Shown here in pieces: positions 17,043-26,947 of a stretch of 64,000 bases of DNA. Position 1 is the first letter of the stretch; every line of letters starts with the position of its first letter. The position numbers were made by a program, and so were the translations under genes. Origin of the DNA: Rosistilla carotiformis (lineage in GTDB: Bacteria; Planctomycetota; Planctomycetia; Pirellulales; Pirellulaceae); NCBI RefSeq assembly GCF_007753095.1, contig NZ_CP036348.1, positions 7,045,411 through 7,109,410 of the forward strand, in the 5' to 3' direction. Under the pieces are notes generated by a model that was given only the letters and a program-made list of their open reading frames with translations, did no database searches and had not been told where the DNA came from.

Positions 17043-18674
17043 TTAGTAGCCGCCGAACGGATTGTCTTTATCGCCGCCCGATCCGCCACGCTTGTTGGCT
17101 TTCAGGTATTCGAAAACGTTGCGGCGATATTCGTTCGCCCGCTCGCTTCCGTTTCGCCAATATTCGTCCTCGTCCTCGTCATCGGATCCGTCATCCATTC
17201 CGCCATTGGTTGTATATCCATCCATGGGGGGATCGACGACCACCGGTGGCTCTTCAGCCACCGGTGGTTCGGCGACCGGTGGGTGGTCAACCACGGGGGG
17301 ATCGACGACCACTGGCGGCTCTTCAGCTACCGGTGGCTCTTCGACAGGTGGTTGGCCAACCATAGGAGGATCGACGACCACGGGTGGCTCTTCAGCTACC
17401 GGCGGCTCGACGACAGGTGGATGATTAACCACGGGGGGATCGACGACCACAGGTGGCTCTTGAGCTACCGGAGGTTCGACGACAGGTGGGTAAGCAACCA
17501 CGGGAGGATCGACGACCACGGGTGGCTCTTCAGCTACCGGTGGATCGACGACGGGAGGGTGATCAACTACGGGGGGATCGACGACCACTGGCGGCTCTTC
17601 AGCTACCGGAGGTTCGACGATGGGTGGGTGATCAACCACGGGGGGATCGACGACAACGGGTGGCTCTTCAGCTACTGGAGGTTCGACGACGGGAGGGTGA
17701 TCAACCATCGGGGGATCGACGACCACTGGCGGCTCTTCAGCTACTGGAGGTTCGACGACGGGAGGGTGATCAACCATCGGAGGATCAACGACCACTGGCG
17801 GCTCTTCAGCTACCGGTGGTTCTTCAACGACTGGTGGTGTCGGGTTGAGGATATCGGAAACGAGTACGGTTTGATCGCTGAATCGTAGCGTTTCGACAGA
17901 TCGGATCAGGTCATCGCCATCGGGACCGCTGATCTGCAGCGTTCCGTTGCCGAGGTCGACGATCGAATAATCGTCGCGGTTGCCGCTGAAGTCGGCTAGG
18001 TCGTTGCCTTCGCCGCCGTCGATCAAGTCATCGCCAAGGCCGCCCTGGAGGACATCGTTTCCGGCACCTCCCTTCACTAGGTCGTCACCCTCTTCCCCCT
18101 TGAGCAGGTCGGCACCTTCGCCACCTTCGAGCTTATCATCGCCAGCTCCGCCCTTGATCAGATCGTCGCCACTGCCGCCGTCGATCGTGTCATTGCCGGC
18201 GCCACCCTTGAGCAAATCCGAACCCGCGTTGCCGTTAATCGTGTCAGCACCTTCACCGCCAACCAACAAGTCGTGCCCATCGGTACCTTCGATCGCGTTA
18301 ATGACATCGTCCTGACCAGCATCGTCCTGACCAGCATCGTCCTGACCAGCATCATCCTGTCCAGCATCGTCCTGTCCAGCGTCATCGAAGATGTCGCATG
18401 CGTCGTCGCCCTCTTTGCCGAACAGATCGTGGCCGCTGGCACCACAACCGTGGCCCCCATCGCTGCCACAAGATGGCATCTCATCGTTGGGTTCGGGCAT
18501 GTCGCTGTCGACGATATCGCCAGCGCTGCCGCAGGACGCTGACATCAGCAACATGGGCTCAGTTGTTTCGGTGCCGTCGCCGAGTGCGCGCGGTTTCGGT
18601 AGCTCGGGAGCTTCGGTTTCGTTGGAGATATTTCCGAGATACAGATTCTTGATGGACTGAACGAACCGCTTCAT
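17043..18674 (-). CDS. RTX-type Ca2+-binding protein with proline-rich tandem repeats
   Basis: A 543-residue acidic, low-complexity protein. Residues 39-46 (E-P-M-L-L-M-S-A) resemble the LEPR-XLL motif of planctomycete surface proteins. Five D-D-A-G-Q repeats follow at 97-121. Residues 129-230 hold hemolysin-type nonapeptides of the G-G-x-G-x-D-x kind that bind calcium. Residues 280-487 form nine proline-rich units of 23-24 residues. A short acidic tail ends the protein. It is probably secreted or surface-bound, with the proline stretch as a stiff stalk. It converges with the ABC exporter gene. No enzymatic domain was recognised. Confidence 0.8.
   Translation of the reverse strand: MKRFVQSIKNLYLGNISNETEAPELPKPRALGDGTETTEPMLLMSASCGSAGDIVDSDMPEPNDEMPSCGSDGGHGCGASGHDLFGKEGDDACDIFDDAGQDDAGQDDAGQDDAGQDDAGQDDVINAIEGTDGHDLLVGGEGADTINGNAGSDLLKGGAGNDTIDGGSGDDLIKGGAGDDKLEGGEGADLLKGEEGDDLVKGGAGNDVLQGGLGDDLIDGGEGNDLADFSGNRDDYSIVDLGNGTLQISGPDGDDLIRSVETLRFSDQTVLVSDILNPTPPVVEEPPVAEEPPVVVDPPMVDHPPVVEPPVAEEPPVVVDPPMVDHPPVVEPPVAEEPPVVVDPPVVDHPPIVEPPVAEEPPVVVDPPVVDHPPVVDPPVAEEPPVVVDPPVVAYPPVVEPPVAQEPPVVVDPPVVNHPPVVEPPVAEEPPVVVDPPMVGQPPVEEPPVAEEPPVVVDPPVVDHPPVAEPPVAEEPPVVVDPPMDGYTTNGGMDDGSDDEDEDEYWRNGSERANEYRRNVFEYLKANKRGGSGGDKDNPFGGY
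17214..17837. repeat. 69-bp tandem repeat, nine units, in coding sequence
   Basis: Each unit encodes 23 residues (the first 24) with the pattern PPVVEPPVAEEPP followed by VVVDPP. The changes between units are a few codons, mostly at the last positions. Near-identity at the DNA level points to recent expansion by slippage or unequal exchange. Confidence 0.85.
18306..18380. repeat. 15-bp tandem repeat, five units, in coding sequence
   Basis: Five copies of a 15-base unit (plus strand ATCGTCCTGACCAGC with small variants) encode D-D-A-G-Q repeats ahead of the RTX domain. Confidence 0.85.
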
Positions 18675-19423
18675 ATTGTTTTGCCCTTGAACTCGATTGA
18701 ATAGACATTGATTGGATTAGGCATCGCGGCATCCGATCGAGCGCCCGCCTGGACGCACCTCGCATCAAATGAACCCGCTACGGTGAACGCTAGGTCTCGT
18801 TCCGCAGCCGGGAGCCATGCGAGGAATCGGTTCGGCTTGAGAAAATAATTGCACAGCGCTGCGATCGACCGAACCGTTGCAGATCTGCCCGGACAAACTA
18901 GGGGAGGGCTCAGCATCGGTTCAAACCCAAGCGATGCGCGAACACCCCTCCCCGAACATCGCTGCGCTCGTTCGACCCTCCCCTTCAAACTTCGTTTGAG
19001 GGAGGGTGAAGTCTGTCGCCCGGCAGCGACCGGCACTGCACCCGCCCGGCGAAGCTGGGAGGGTCGAAAAACGTGCGTTTAGCAAGTTTTTCGGGGAGGG
19101 CGCGAGCATCGGTTCAAGACGCAGCGATGCGCGAACTTCCCTCCCCAAACTTCGCTTCGCTTGTTCGACCCTCCCCTTCAAACTTCGTTTGAGGGAGGGT
19201 GAAGTCTGTCGCCCGGCAGCGACCGGCGCTGCACCCGCCCGGCGAAGCTGAGAGGTTCGAAAAACGTGCGTTTAGCAAGTTTTTCGGGGAGGGCTCCACA
19301 CGCGGTTCAAGACGCAGCAATGCGTGCAACTCCCCTCCCCGAACATCGCTTCGCTCGTTCGCCCCTCCCCTTCAAACTTCGTTTGGGGGAGGGTGAAAGA
19401 TGACGCTGTGTTACGGTTGTGGG
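18675..19423. other. Intergenic region dominated by a 193-bp tandem repeat
   Basis: About 750 bases between two minus-strand genes. The first 225 bases show nothing recognised; the rest is the tandem repeat at 18901-19399. Open frames here translate repeat DNA and are not credited as genes. Confidence 0.7.
18901..19399. repeat. 193-194 bp tandem repeat, two full copies and one partial
   Basis: Copies begin at a GGGGAGGG at about 18901, 19093 and 19287. The period is 192-194 bases. Each contains a palindrome, CCCTCCCCTTCAAAC and GTTTGAGGGAGGG around a TTC. The third copy stops just before the aminotransferase gene. The unit alternates G-rich and C-rich tracts. Confidence 0.85.
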
Positions 19424-20599
19424 TTAGGCGTCGCTGGCTTGGGCTGCGGCGGCTAGGGCGGAGCCGGGTTCGATCAGGCTGCCCGATTGGCGCAGGATCG
19501 TTTCTAGTGCGGCCAGGATCAGGGTTACGTTCCGCGCCGTGCAACTGTGGCCCATTAGGCCGATTCGCCATGCGGTCCCTTTAAATGGCCCCAGTCCTGC
19601 GCCGATCTCGATCCCATATTCGGTCAGCAACTGACGACGGACCGCCGCATCGTCGACGCCATCGGGGACGCGGACACAGTTCAAGTTGGGCAGACTGTGC
19701 TGTGGAATGTAGGTCAGGCCGAGCGCTTCGAGTCCGGCGCGCAAGCGTCGATGCATCGCTTGATGCCGCTCGAAACGAGCGACCAGGCCCTCTTCGACGA
19801 TGATCTGCAAGGCTTCTCGCAAAGCGTAGGTCATGTTGATCGGTGCGGTGTGGTGGTAGCTGCGGTCGCTGCCCCAGTAGTTGCGGATCATCGATAGATC
19901 CAAATACCAGCTGCCGACTTTCGATTTGCGGCGGTCCATGATCTCGACAGCGCGTTGGCTGAACGTCACGGGAGCCAGGCCGGGCGGGCAGGAGAGGTTC
20001 TTCTGCGTCCCCGAGAAACAAGCGTCGATCCCCAGTCGGTCAACCGGCACTTCCATGCCGCCTAAACTGGTCACCGCGTCGACGACCAGCAGCGCATCGT
20101 GCGCGTGGACGATCTCGGCGATTTCATCCAGCGGTTGCAACAGGCCGGTGCTCGTTTCAGCTTGCACGATCCCAACCGCTTTGGTCTGCGGCGCGGCCTT
20201 CAGCGCCGCTTCAACCTGCTCCGGCCGGATCGCTTCTCCCCACGGCACCTCGACAAGATCAACCGACGCCCCGTAGCGGCCTGCGACATCGGCCATCCGA
20301 CCCCCAAAGACGCCCGACACGCAGGCGATCATCCGATCGCCCCGCTCGATTAGATTCGTGACACACGCCTCCATCCCAGCCGATCCGGTGCCGGAGATCG
20401 CCAGCGTCATTTCGTTTTCGGTCTGAAACACCTGACGCATCAACTGCCGCGTTTGATCCATCAACTGCAGATAAGCGGGATCCAAATGTCCGATCGTCGG
20501 CGCGGCCAGGGCGTTCAAAATACGGGCGGGAACATCGCTGGGGCCGGGGCCCATCAAGACGCGTTGCGGGGGATCGAGTTTGCTGAGTAGATCGGACAT
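19424..20599 (-). CDS. Class V aminotransferase, alanine/serine-glyoxylate type
   Basis: A 391-residue PLP enzyme. It begins with the family segment V-L-M-G-P-G-P-S and has the PLP lysine Lys200 in [12 protein letters not shown]; the aspartate that holds the pyridine nitrogen is in L-V-V-D-A-V-T-S. The closest functions are alanine-glyoxylate or serine-glyoxylate aminotransferase, which remove glyoxylate and feed serine or glycine metabolism. The ATG at 20599 lies in a divergent promoter region shared with the sensor kinase gene. The exact amino donor cannot be read. Confidence 0.9.
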   Translation of the reverse strand: MSDLLSKLDPPQRVLMGPGPSDVPARILNALAAPTIGHLDPAYLQLMDQTRQLMRQVFQTENEMTLAISGTGSAGMEACVTNLIERGDRMIACVSGVFGGRMADVAGRYGASVDLVEVPWGEAIRPEQVEAALKAAPQTKAVGIVQAETSTGLLQPLDEIAEIVHAHDALLVVDAVTSLGGMEVPVDRLGIDACFSGTQKNLSCPPGLAPVTFSQRAVEIMDRRKSKVGSWYLDLSMIRNYWGSDRSYHHTAPINMTYALREALQIIVEEGLVARFERHQAMHRRLRAGLEALGLTYIPQHSLPNLNCVRVPDGVDDAAVRRQLLTEYGIEIGAGLGPFKGTAWRIGLMGHSCTARNVTLILAALETILRQSGSLIEPGSALAAAAQASDA

Positions 20600-20855
20600 G
20601 GTCAGGGCGGTCCTGTGGTCGCAAGGGGAGTGTCGAGCGGTGCGTCACGCGGCGATTCCGCATTTCGCACTCCACGCCGTATCGTAACAAAGGTTCACCT
20701 GCCGGTCGTCTCCACGCCGTTTTGGCATTCGATTCGCACCGCACCCCACCGAATGGTTACACTGGAAGCAGTGATTGCCTACGGATTCTGGCGGGTTCGC
20801 GGTTATCGGAAACGCGAGGCCCGCCTGCTCTTCGGCTAACTCCTCGTGCACGAAC

Positions 20856-23666
20856 ATGCGAATCGTTCATAAGCTGCTGCTCGCGTCGTTGATCCCAGCC
20901 ATGCTGATTTGGATCGTCGGCAGCTACGCAACCAATGTCAGCGAACGAAGTCTGCGGCATGCGATCGAAACCACTTCGTTGATGCGAGCCAGCGCGGTGA
21001 TCGATGAGATCGATCGAGTCGTTCAATCGCGGTCGGCCGACTGGAAAGCTTATTCGCAAAGCGGCTTGGTTCAGCAGACGTTGCAGGCTTCCAATCGCGA
21101 GTTTTCCGAACTCGACGAGCCTGAGCAAACGATCGCCCAGCGCGATCGCCAATGGACCGACGCCCCGCCAAACGTCGAAACCGAGTTGATGCAGACGCTG
21201 ATGCTCAACGCCCTGTCGCGAGATCTCCGCCTGCGACTGCAGAAGCTGAACGAGGGGAGCGGGTATCTGATCTTTGGCGAGGTCTTCGTCACCAATCGCT
21301 GGGGCGTCAACGCAGCGCTAACCAATCGAACCTCCGACTACCGCCAAAACGATGAAGACTGGTGGAAACATGCGGTTCGCAAAGGTGTCTTTATCGACGA
21401 CGTGCGGTTCGACGAGAGCGCGGGGATCTATTCGGTCGACATCTGCCAACGGATCGACGATGAACAGGGCGAATTGTTGGGCGTGATCAAGATCGTGATG
21501 AATATCCAAACGGTGTTGGATGTCTTCGACGCACGCGTTCAGCGGCATAGCCCCGACGAGCGCTTGGTGTTATTCACCGCCAAGGGAAAGATCATTCGCG
21601 CCAGCGATATGGATCTGGAACCGCTGGCCGATGGCACCGCATTTTTGGAGCATCTTGTCGTCGCGGACAAATCGAACAGCAGCGTCTTCTACCGACGCGA
21701 CCCGATCAGCGATGAACGTTACCTTTCCGCCTTTGCGATTTCCCGCGGCTTCGCCGACTATGCAGGGCTCGGCTGGATCGTGCTCGACGAACGGGCCGAA
21801 TCGATTGTCTTCGCCCCGGTCGACACGTTGCGGCAACGGATCGTTTGGTTGTCGCTGATGGCAACCTTCGTTGCGATGCTGATTGGCACCCTGACCGCGA
21901 TTTCGATGTCGCGGCGATTGCATCGGTTGTCCGATGCGGCCGAGGCGATCGGTCGGGGCGAGTTGCAGACGACGGTCGCGATCACCGGCAAGGACGAAGT
22001 TGCTGGACTGGCGGCTCAGTTTAATGCGATGAGTGGCGAGTTGGCGCAGGCGAACCGCGAACTGGTTGTCGCCCGCGACGAAGCCCGTGACGCCAACAAA
22101 GCCAAGAGTTCGTTCTTGGCAAACATGAGTCACGAGATTCGCACTCCGATGAATGGGATCATTGGGATGAGCGATCTGATGGCGGGATCGAAGCTCAGCG
22201 GCGAGCAGCGGGAATATTTGAAGATGATCCAGCATTCGGCCGATGCCCTGCTGCGCTTGCTGAACGACATTCTCGATTTTTCAAAGATCGAAGCCGGTCG
22301 TTTGGAACTGGAGGAGATCGAATTCAGTCTGCGCGATTGCGTCGGTCTGACCGGCCAGGCGCTGGCGATCCGAGCGGCTGAAAAGGACCTGGAGCTTGCT
22401 TGCCGGGTCGAGCCGGAGATTCCCGATACGTTGCGAGGGGATCCCGGACGATTGCGGCAGATCCTCGTGAACCTAGTCGGCAATGCGATCAAGTTCACGA
22501 GTGCCGGGGAAGTGATCATCGACGTCGGCTTGGAATCGCGATGCGACGACCATGTGCGGATCCACGCCCGCGTGATCGATTCGGGCGTTGGCATCCCCGA
22601 GGACAAGCTGGCGCACATCTTCGAAGCGTTCAGCCAAGCCGATACGTCGACGACGCGGAGGTTTGGCGGGACCGGGCTCGGCCTGACGATCTCGTCTCAA
22701 TTGGTCGAACTGGCCGGAGGCAAGATCTGGGTCGAAAGCGAAGTGGGGACCGGAACGACGTTCCATTTCACGGCCGAGTTCGAAGTGCTGGAAGATCGGC
22801 AGCCGGTTGCACGCTTCGACGCGCTGCCCGATCGCCCGCTGCGGGTTCTTGTCGTCGACGACAATGCAACCAACCGCCGCGTCTTTGTCGAGATGCTCAA
22901 GAGCTGGGGGATCGAATCGGTTGCGTTGGATTCGCCGCTGGCCGGGCTCGACGCATTGCAAGAATCGGTTCGGACGGGGCCGCCGTTCGACTTGGTGCTG
23001 CTCGATTACATGATGCCCGAATTGGATGGGTTTGCTTTCGTCGAGCGCTGCCGCAGCGACAGCGCGATCCGCGACACAAAGATTCTGATGATCTCGTCCG
23101 CTTCGCAAGCGGGACACGCCAAGCGATGCGAACAGTTGGGCGTGATCCGCTACATGACCAAGCCGGTGATCCAGTCCGAACTGCTGCAGACCCTGATCGA
23201 CATCTTCGCCGAACAATGCAGGAGCGGTGCGGGGGCGGTGACGCCCGAGTCCGATGAAACGACCGACGAGGAAACCAGTGGCGTTCCACTAAAAATCCTG
23301 CTGGCCGAAGACGGGCTGGTCAACCAACGGGTGGCGGTTGGACTGCTGAAACGCCAAGGGCATCAGGTGATCGTCGCCGCCGACGGCCTTGAAGCGATCC
23401 AAGCCTGGGAGCGGGAGGACTTTGATTTGATCCTGATGGATGTGCAGATGCCCGAGATCGATGGGCTGCAGGCTGCCGAAATGATTCGCGAGAAGGAACA
23501 GGGAAGCGGCGGCCACATCCCGATCATCGCGATGACGGCTAGCGCGATGAAGGGGGATCGGGAGCGATGCCTCGCCGCTGGCATGGACGATTACGTAACC
23601 AAGCCGATCGTTTCGGCGGAACTGTTTGAAACGATCCGCCGGCAAACGCAGCCTTCCAGCAGCTGA
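20856..23666 (+). CDS. BarA-like hybrid sensor histidine kinase with two receiver domains
   Basis: A 936-residue membrane kinase. Order: one helix at about 5-28, an extracytoplasmic sensor region to about 330, a second helix, a HAMP linker, HisKA with His426 in S-H-E-I-R-T-P-M-N, an ATPase domain with [10 protein letters not shown], then two receivers with Asp717 (L-L-D-Y-M-M-P) and Asp862 (L-M-D-V-Q-M-P). There is no Hpt domain, so phosphotransfer must go to a separate protein. The ATG at 20856 fits the basic-then-hydrophobic start; the longer frame adds 27 residues. No output regulator lies next to it. Signal unknown. Confidence 0.92.
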   Translation: MRIVHKLLLASLIPAMLIWIVGSYATNVSERSLRHAIETTSLMRASAVIDEIDRVVQSRSADWKAYSQSGLVQQTLQASNREFSELDEPEQTIAQRDRQWTDAPPNVETELMQTLMLNALSRDLRLRLQKLNEGSGYLIFGEVFVTNRWGVNAALTNRTSDYRQNDEDWWKHAVRKGVFIDDVRFDESAGIYSVDICQRIDDEQGELLGVIKIVMNIQTVLDVFDARVQRHSPDERLVLFTAKGKIIRASDMDLEPLADGTAFLEHLVVADKSNSSVFYRRDPISDERYLSAFAISRGFADYAGLGWIVLDERAESIVFAPVDTLRQRIVWLSLMATFVAMLIGTLTAISMSRRLHRLSDAAEAIGRGELQTTVAITGKDEVAGLAAQFNAMSGELAQANRELVVARDEARDANKAKSSFLANMSHEIRTPMNGIIGMSDLMAGSKLSGEQREYLKMIQHSADALLRLLNDILDFSKIEAGRLELEEIEFSLRDCVGLTGQALAIRAAEKDLELACRVEPEIPDTLRGDPGRLRQILVNLVGNAIKFTSAGEVIIDVGLESRCDDHVRIHARVIDSGVGIPEDKLAHIFEAFSQADTSTTRRFGGTGLGLTISSQLVELAGGKIWVESEVGTGTTFHFTAEFEVLEDRQPVARFDALPDRPLRVLVVDDNATNRRVFVEMLKSWGIESVALDSPLAGLDALQESVRTGPPFDLVLLDYMMPELDGFAFVERCRSDSAIRDTKILMISSASQAGHAKRCEQLGVIRYMTKPVIQSELLQTLIDIFAEQCRSGAGAVTPESDETTDEETSGVPLKILLAEDGLVNQRVAVGLLKRQGHQVIVAADGLEAIQAWEREDFDLILMDVQMPEIDGLQAAEMIREKEQGSGGHIPIIAMTASAMKGDRERCLAAGMDDYVTKPIVSAELFETIRRQTQPSSS

Positions 23667-23945
23667 AGCGGTGCTTTGCATGCCTGCGAACACACCAAAT
23701 AGGTGACGTGCTAGCAAATTGATATCAATGCTTGCACGGGGAACTTTAAGGTTTCTTGGCGGGAATCTGAATCTTTTTTGCCGACTCGCAAGTCTTGAAA
23801 ACTTCACGGTTTGAGCGATCTTGTTGCGGTAACTACGACCGTCACCGCCACGTTTCTCGGCGACAATGACGTTGGACGCGGTCGCGTCTCCGCGTAGACT
23901 CCCCGCTCTTCAAAACCGAACCCCGATGGATCGAGGTCTTTGAGC

Positions 23946-25040
23946 ATGGAAGCTCGCTTTCTACGCAGTCTCTTCGTTGTCGCAACCCTCCTAGCCGTGC
24001 CCGCTTTTGGCGCCGGCTACCGAACGCAGAACTTCATCGTACAGGCCAGCACCCCGCAGTTTGCCAAGCAGGTTGGCGACGCGGCGGAGCAGTTTCGATC
24101 TCAATTGGCGATCGATTGGCTAGGCAGCGAACTGCCACCATGGCCCGCTCCCTGTCCGATCCGGGTGCAAGACGCACCGCATCTGGGCGCTGGCGGAGCG
24201 ACCGAATACACCCCCACACGCCGCGGCGTCCGCGATTTCCGGATGTCGATCCAAGGATCGCAAGTCCGAATCATGGACAGCGTGTTGCCGCACGAAGTCA
24301 CCCACACCGTCCTGGCGACGCACTTCGGCCAACCGCTGCCACGCTGGGCCGATGAAGGGGCCAGCACAACCGTGGAACACCACAGCGAACGGCAGCGACA
24401 CGAAGAGATGCTTCGCGAGTTTTTGAGCAACAACCGTGGGATTCCGATGAACCGAATGTTCATGATGCGGGAATACCCCAGCGATATCCTGCCGCTGTAC
24501 GCTCAAGGCTTTTCGGTTTCGCGATTCCTGATCGAACAAGGCGGCCGCCGCAAGTTTGTCGACTTTGTCGGCGAGACGCTGCAAGGGAGCCAATGGACTC
24601 ATGCAGTCCGCCGCCACTACGGATACGAGAGCCTGTCCGAACTGCAAGACACCTGGCTCGCCTGGGTCGCCAGTGGCAGCGGCCCCGTCGACGCGTACGT
24701 GAAGAACCGTGGCCCCGCCGCAGCCGACGTGGCACAAGTCGCCGCCGTCGCGCCGACTGGCGACATGTCGCAATCGAACGGCGTCACGCAGATCGCCGCC
24801 GCCACACCAAGCCCGCAACGCCAAGGAATCCAAGCGACCCTGGCATCGGCTGACGCAAGCGGATGGTACATGCGACGTCGCCAAGAGGTCGCCGCTGGCG
24901 AAGTCGCCGAGCCCGAACCGCCGCAAAGCTTCAACAAGAAATCGATCCGCGATCACGGCCTCGCTCGTCCGCAACCGATGCAGACGATCGCACCTCAAGG
25001 CGTCCCATGGGGCCCCGAGCAAGGAACCGTCTGGCGATAA
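23946..25040 (+). CDS. Secreted HExxH metallopeptidase-like protein
   Basis: A 364-residue protein with a signal peptide (cleavage likely near F-G-A). His116-Glu-x-x-His120 in L-P-H-E-V-T-H-T-V-L and the glutamate at 137 in W-A-D-E-G-A-S form a gluzincin-type zinc site, like the peptidase MA family. The C-terminal 120 residues are low-complexity and rich in Ala, Gln and Pro. The ATG at 23946 follows GAGG by 9 bases and is preferred over a TTG at 23940. It stands alone, convergent with the ceramidase-like gene. Proteolytic activity is inferred from the motif only. Confidence 0.72.
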   Translation: MEARFLRSLFVVATLLAVPAFGAGYRTQNFIVQASTPQFAKQVGDAAEQFRSQLAIDWLGSELPPWPAPCPIRVQDAPHLGAGGATEYTPTRRGVRDFRMSIQGSQVRIMDSVLPHEVTHTVLATHFGQPLPRWADEGASTTVEHHSERQRHEEMLREFLSNNRGIPMNRMFMMREYPSDILPLYAQGFSVSRFLIEQGGRRKFVDFVGETLQGSQWTHAVRRHYGYESLSELQDTWLAWVASGSGPVDAYVKNRGPAAADVAQVAAVAPTGDMSQSNGVTQIAAATPSPQRQGIQATLASADASGWYMRRRQEVAAGEVAEPEPPQSFNKKSIRDHGLARPQPMQTIAPQGVPWGPEQGTVWR

Positions 25041-25056
25041 CGGGCGCCACGTTGAT

Positions 25057-25146
25057 CGCCTTTCGCTCCGCGAAAGTGCGGCGAGCGATAGGCGTTCTTC
25101 TTAAACCAGTTCTTGCTGTGTACGCACTTTCGCGGAGCGAAAGGCG
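25057..25146. repeat. Perfect 24-bp inverted repeat between convergent genes
   Basis: The left arm (25057-25080, beginning CGCCTTTCGCTCC) and the right arm (25123-25146, ending GGAGCGAAAGGCG) are exact reverse complements separated by 42 bases. The element lies between two gene ends and may serve as a bidirectional terminator. Its long loop and perfect arms resemble the other palindromic elements here. Confidence 0.8.
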
Positions 25147-25155
25147 ACAATCGGC

Positions 25156-26523
25156 CTAATCGGCTAACAAGCGGTTGACGGCGCCGGTCAGGACGCCTTC
25201 GACTTGTGGAGCGACTCGCGAGGCGCGTTCGCTCGTCTCGTAGCCTCCTTGGCCATAAGCGATCTCGGTGCCGATATAGCCGGGAGCGTAATCGCCGTAG
25301 GCCGCCATCGCCACGAACAGGTCGGGGCGTTGCTTCTGAGCTGCCAGTTGGTATTCGACGAACAGTTCGCCCGGCATGTGTAGCACGCGCGCCTTGCCGA
25401 TCCGCAAGCAAGCGATCTCGATCGGCCAATCTCCCGCTTCGCAGCGACGCAGCCAAACCAGGTTCCTAGCGGCCGCTTGCCGTACCGGGCCTGCGGCCGT
25501 TGTGTCCTCCAAGATCTTCTGCAACGGTTCGGCTTGCAGGTGTTTGCCGACGGGCAGTTGCACCGATTCGGTCTCCCATCCGATGTCGGCGGCAGCGATC
25601 GGCGTTCGCTTGGTCGCTTCCCAAGCCTTCTTCATTCCGGCTGCAACGCGGTCGGCTAGCACCTGCCGGTTTTCCTTCGAGCCATCGTTCCATTTCCCCG
25701 CACCGATGTTACCGCCGGCGCCGTTGAAGTGGATGTGCGGCACACCGGTCTCGGCCTGGCGAGCGTTTCGTGCCATGCCGGGGAAGTCGGGATTCGCCAG
25801 CCCGGTGCGATAGTAGCTTTGCGGGTGCGTGGCGTAGTAGGTCAGCACTGCCACGGCCGATTCACCGTTCCAGAAACTGATCATTTTCAACATCGGATCG
25901 ATCGTCCCGACCGGGGCGTCTCGGATCACGGGGTTGCGTGTGGCGGAATAGCGAACGTATTTGACTTTGCCATCCTCCCCGAGGACGCGGCGGTTCGAAG
26001 CAACCTTTTCGATCTCTCCCTCGCCCACGCCAAGGTGCGTGACCGGCGTGGTGTCAGCTGTCGCTTCGGCGACCGCCTTGGCGGCGCGCTCGATCACCTG
26101 CTGTGCGAAATGCGAATCGTACCGAACCTTGGTGACGCCGTGCTGGGCGAGTAATTGAGCCGCGGTGAAATCGCAGGCGGGGGCGTCGTGTTGGTGCAAG
26201 GAATGTACCGCCACGCGATTGGGAGTCGTCCCGGCCGCTTTGGCCAGAGCGCGTCTAAATTCGCGATTCCCATCGTTCCCCACTCCGATCCAGTCGATCG
26301 CGCACAACACGATCGGTTCCCCCGATCCCAGCAGCACGATGCCGCTGCACGAAAGAGGCGTCTGCACGCCAATGGTCGGATCGTAGGCCAACGGGCTGCC
26401 GACCGGCGGCGAGGCATCGACGCTGAACCGGCCGACGCGCAGCGATGACTCATCCGCCGAAACAGGGCCACACAAAAAGAGACTCAGCAACATCAGCCAC
26501 GCAGGGCTAGGGATCCGTTTCAT
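25156..26523 (-). CDS. Neutral/alkaline ceramidase-like secreted hydrolase
   Basis: A 455-residue protein with a signal peptide (hydrophobic W-L-M-L-L-S-L-F-L-C). It shares the general plan of the neutral ceramidase N-terminal family: an R-V-G-R-F-S-V-D-A-S-P-P start after the signal, the C-A-I-D-W-I-G strand and a His-rich site H-S-L-H-Q-H-D-A-P. Family members hydrolyse amide or ester bonds using zinc. The ATG at 26521-26523 fits the signal peptide; the longer frame is unsupported. A second member of the same family is at 51064-52518. The substrate may differ from ceramide in planctomycetes. Confidence 0.72.
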   Translation of the reverse strand: MKRIPSPAWLMLLSLFLCGPVSADESSLRVGRFSVDASPPVGSPLAYDPTIGVQTPLSCSGIVLLGSGEPIVLCAIDWIGVGNDGNREFRRALAKAAGTTPNRVAVHSLHQHDAPACDFTAAQLLAQHGVTKVRYDSHFAQQVIERAAKAVAEATADTTPVTHLGVGEGEIEKVASNRRVLGEDGKVKYVRYSATRNPVIRDAPVGTIDPMLKMISFWNGESAVAVLTYYATHPQSYYRTGLANPDFPGMARNARQAETGVPHIHFNGAGGNIGAGKWNDGSKENRQVLADRVAAGMKKAWEATKRTPIAAADIGWETESVQLPVGKHLQAEPLQKILEDTTAAGPVRQAAARNLVWLRRCEAGDWPIEIACLRIGKARVLHMPGELFVEYQLAAQKQRPDLFVAMAAYGDYAPGYIGTEIAYGQGGYETSERASRVAPQVEGVLTGAVNRLLAD

Positions 26524-26675
26524 CGCAGCACACACTCCAGGCAGGGAAGGGAAAGGGAAGGGAGGAAGGAAGGAAAAGGCAGGTTGTTTAACCGCGGTGG
26601 CAACGCCCCGCGCGCCATGCAGTACGACGCGCGGACCGCCGGGCACGCGGCTAGACGCAATGCCGTTCACGAAGC

Positions 26676-26742
26676 GTAGTGGACAAGGTTACGAGTCCTT
26701 TTGCATCAGACCAAATCGCAGGGACTCGTAACCTCGTCCACT
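26676..26742. repeat. Palindromic element P, copy 2
   Basis: The arms 26676-26698 and 26722-26742 match those of copy 1 (4109-4173), starting GTAGTGGACAAGG and ending CCTCGTCCACT. Two substitutions per arm relative to copy 1 and one mismatch between its own arms; the outermost two bases on the right are missing. The loop is unrelated to that of copy 1 in large part. Confidence 0.8.
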
Positions 26743-26835
26743 CCATCCCGCCGCTCATTCTTTCGACCGTCCGCGGCTCCTTCGTTGAACGGTATTGCGG
26801 TTAAACGAGGGGGGATCGTAGGTTCATGACACACC

Positions 26836-26936
26836 AGCACGAAACGCAAGCGAGTGGTCAAAAACCCCGTGGTCGCGTTTCGTACTCGTGTTTCCAGCGT
26901 AATCGAATGCAGAACCACTCGCTCGCGTTTCGTGCT
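26836..26936. repeat. Inverted repeat with AGCACGAAACGC arms
   Basis: The left arm 26836-26858 starts AGCACGAAACGC and the right arm 26914-26936 ends GCGTTTCGTGCT; one mismatch in 23 positions. A third, partial copy, GCGTTTCGTACTCGT, lies between them near 26875-26889. It is a non-coding repeat ahead of the symporter stop codon. Confidence 0.7.
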
Positions 26937-26947
26937 CGTATTTGGGC

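Larger units (their letters stand above)
26524..26947. other. Intergenic region with two palindromic elements
   Basis: About 420 bases. It contains the second copy of palindromic element P (26676-26742) and a separate inverted repeat (26836-26936). The remaining sequence, including a purine-rich tract near 26550-26575, shows no gene. Confidence 0.65.

Noticed and set aside
17214-17837. Regular direct repeats that could be mistaken for a CRISPR array
   Set aside because: The units are contiguous with no unique spacers and lie in frame in a proline-rich coding region.
18901-19399. 193-bp repeats as a CRISPR array or origin iterons
   Set aside because: The unit is far too long for CRISPR repeats, no spacers or cas genes exist, and no dnaA or DnaA-box cluster was seen.
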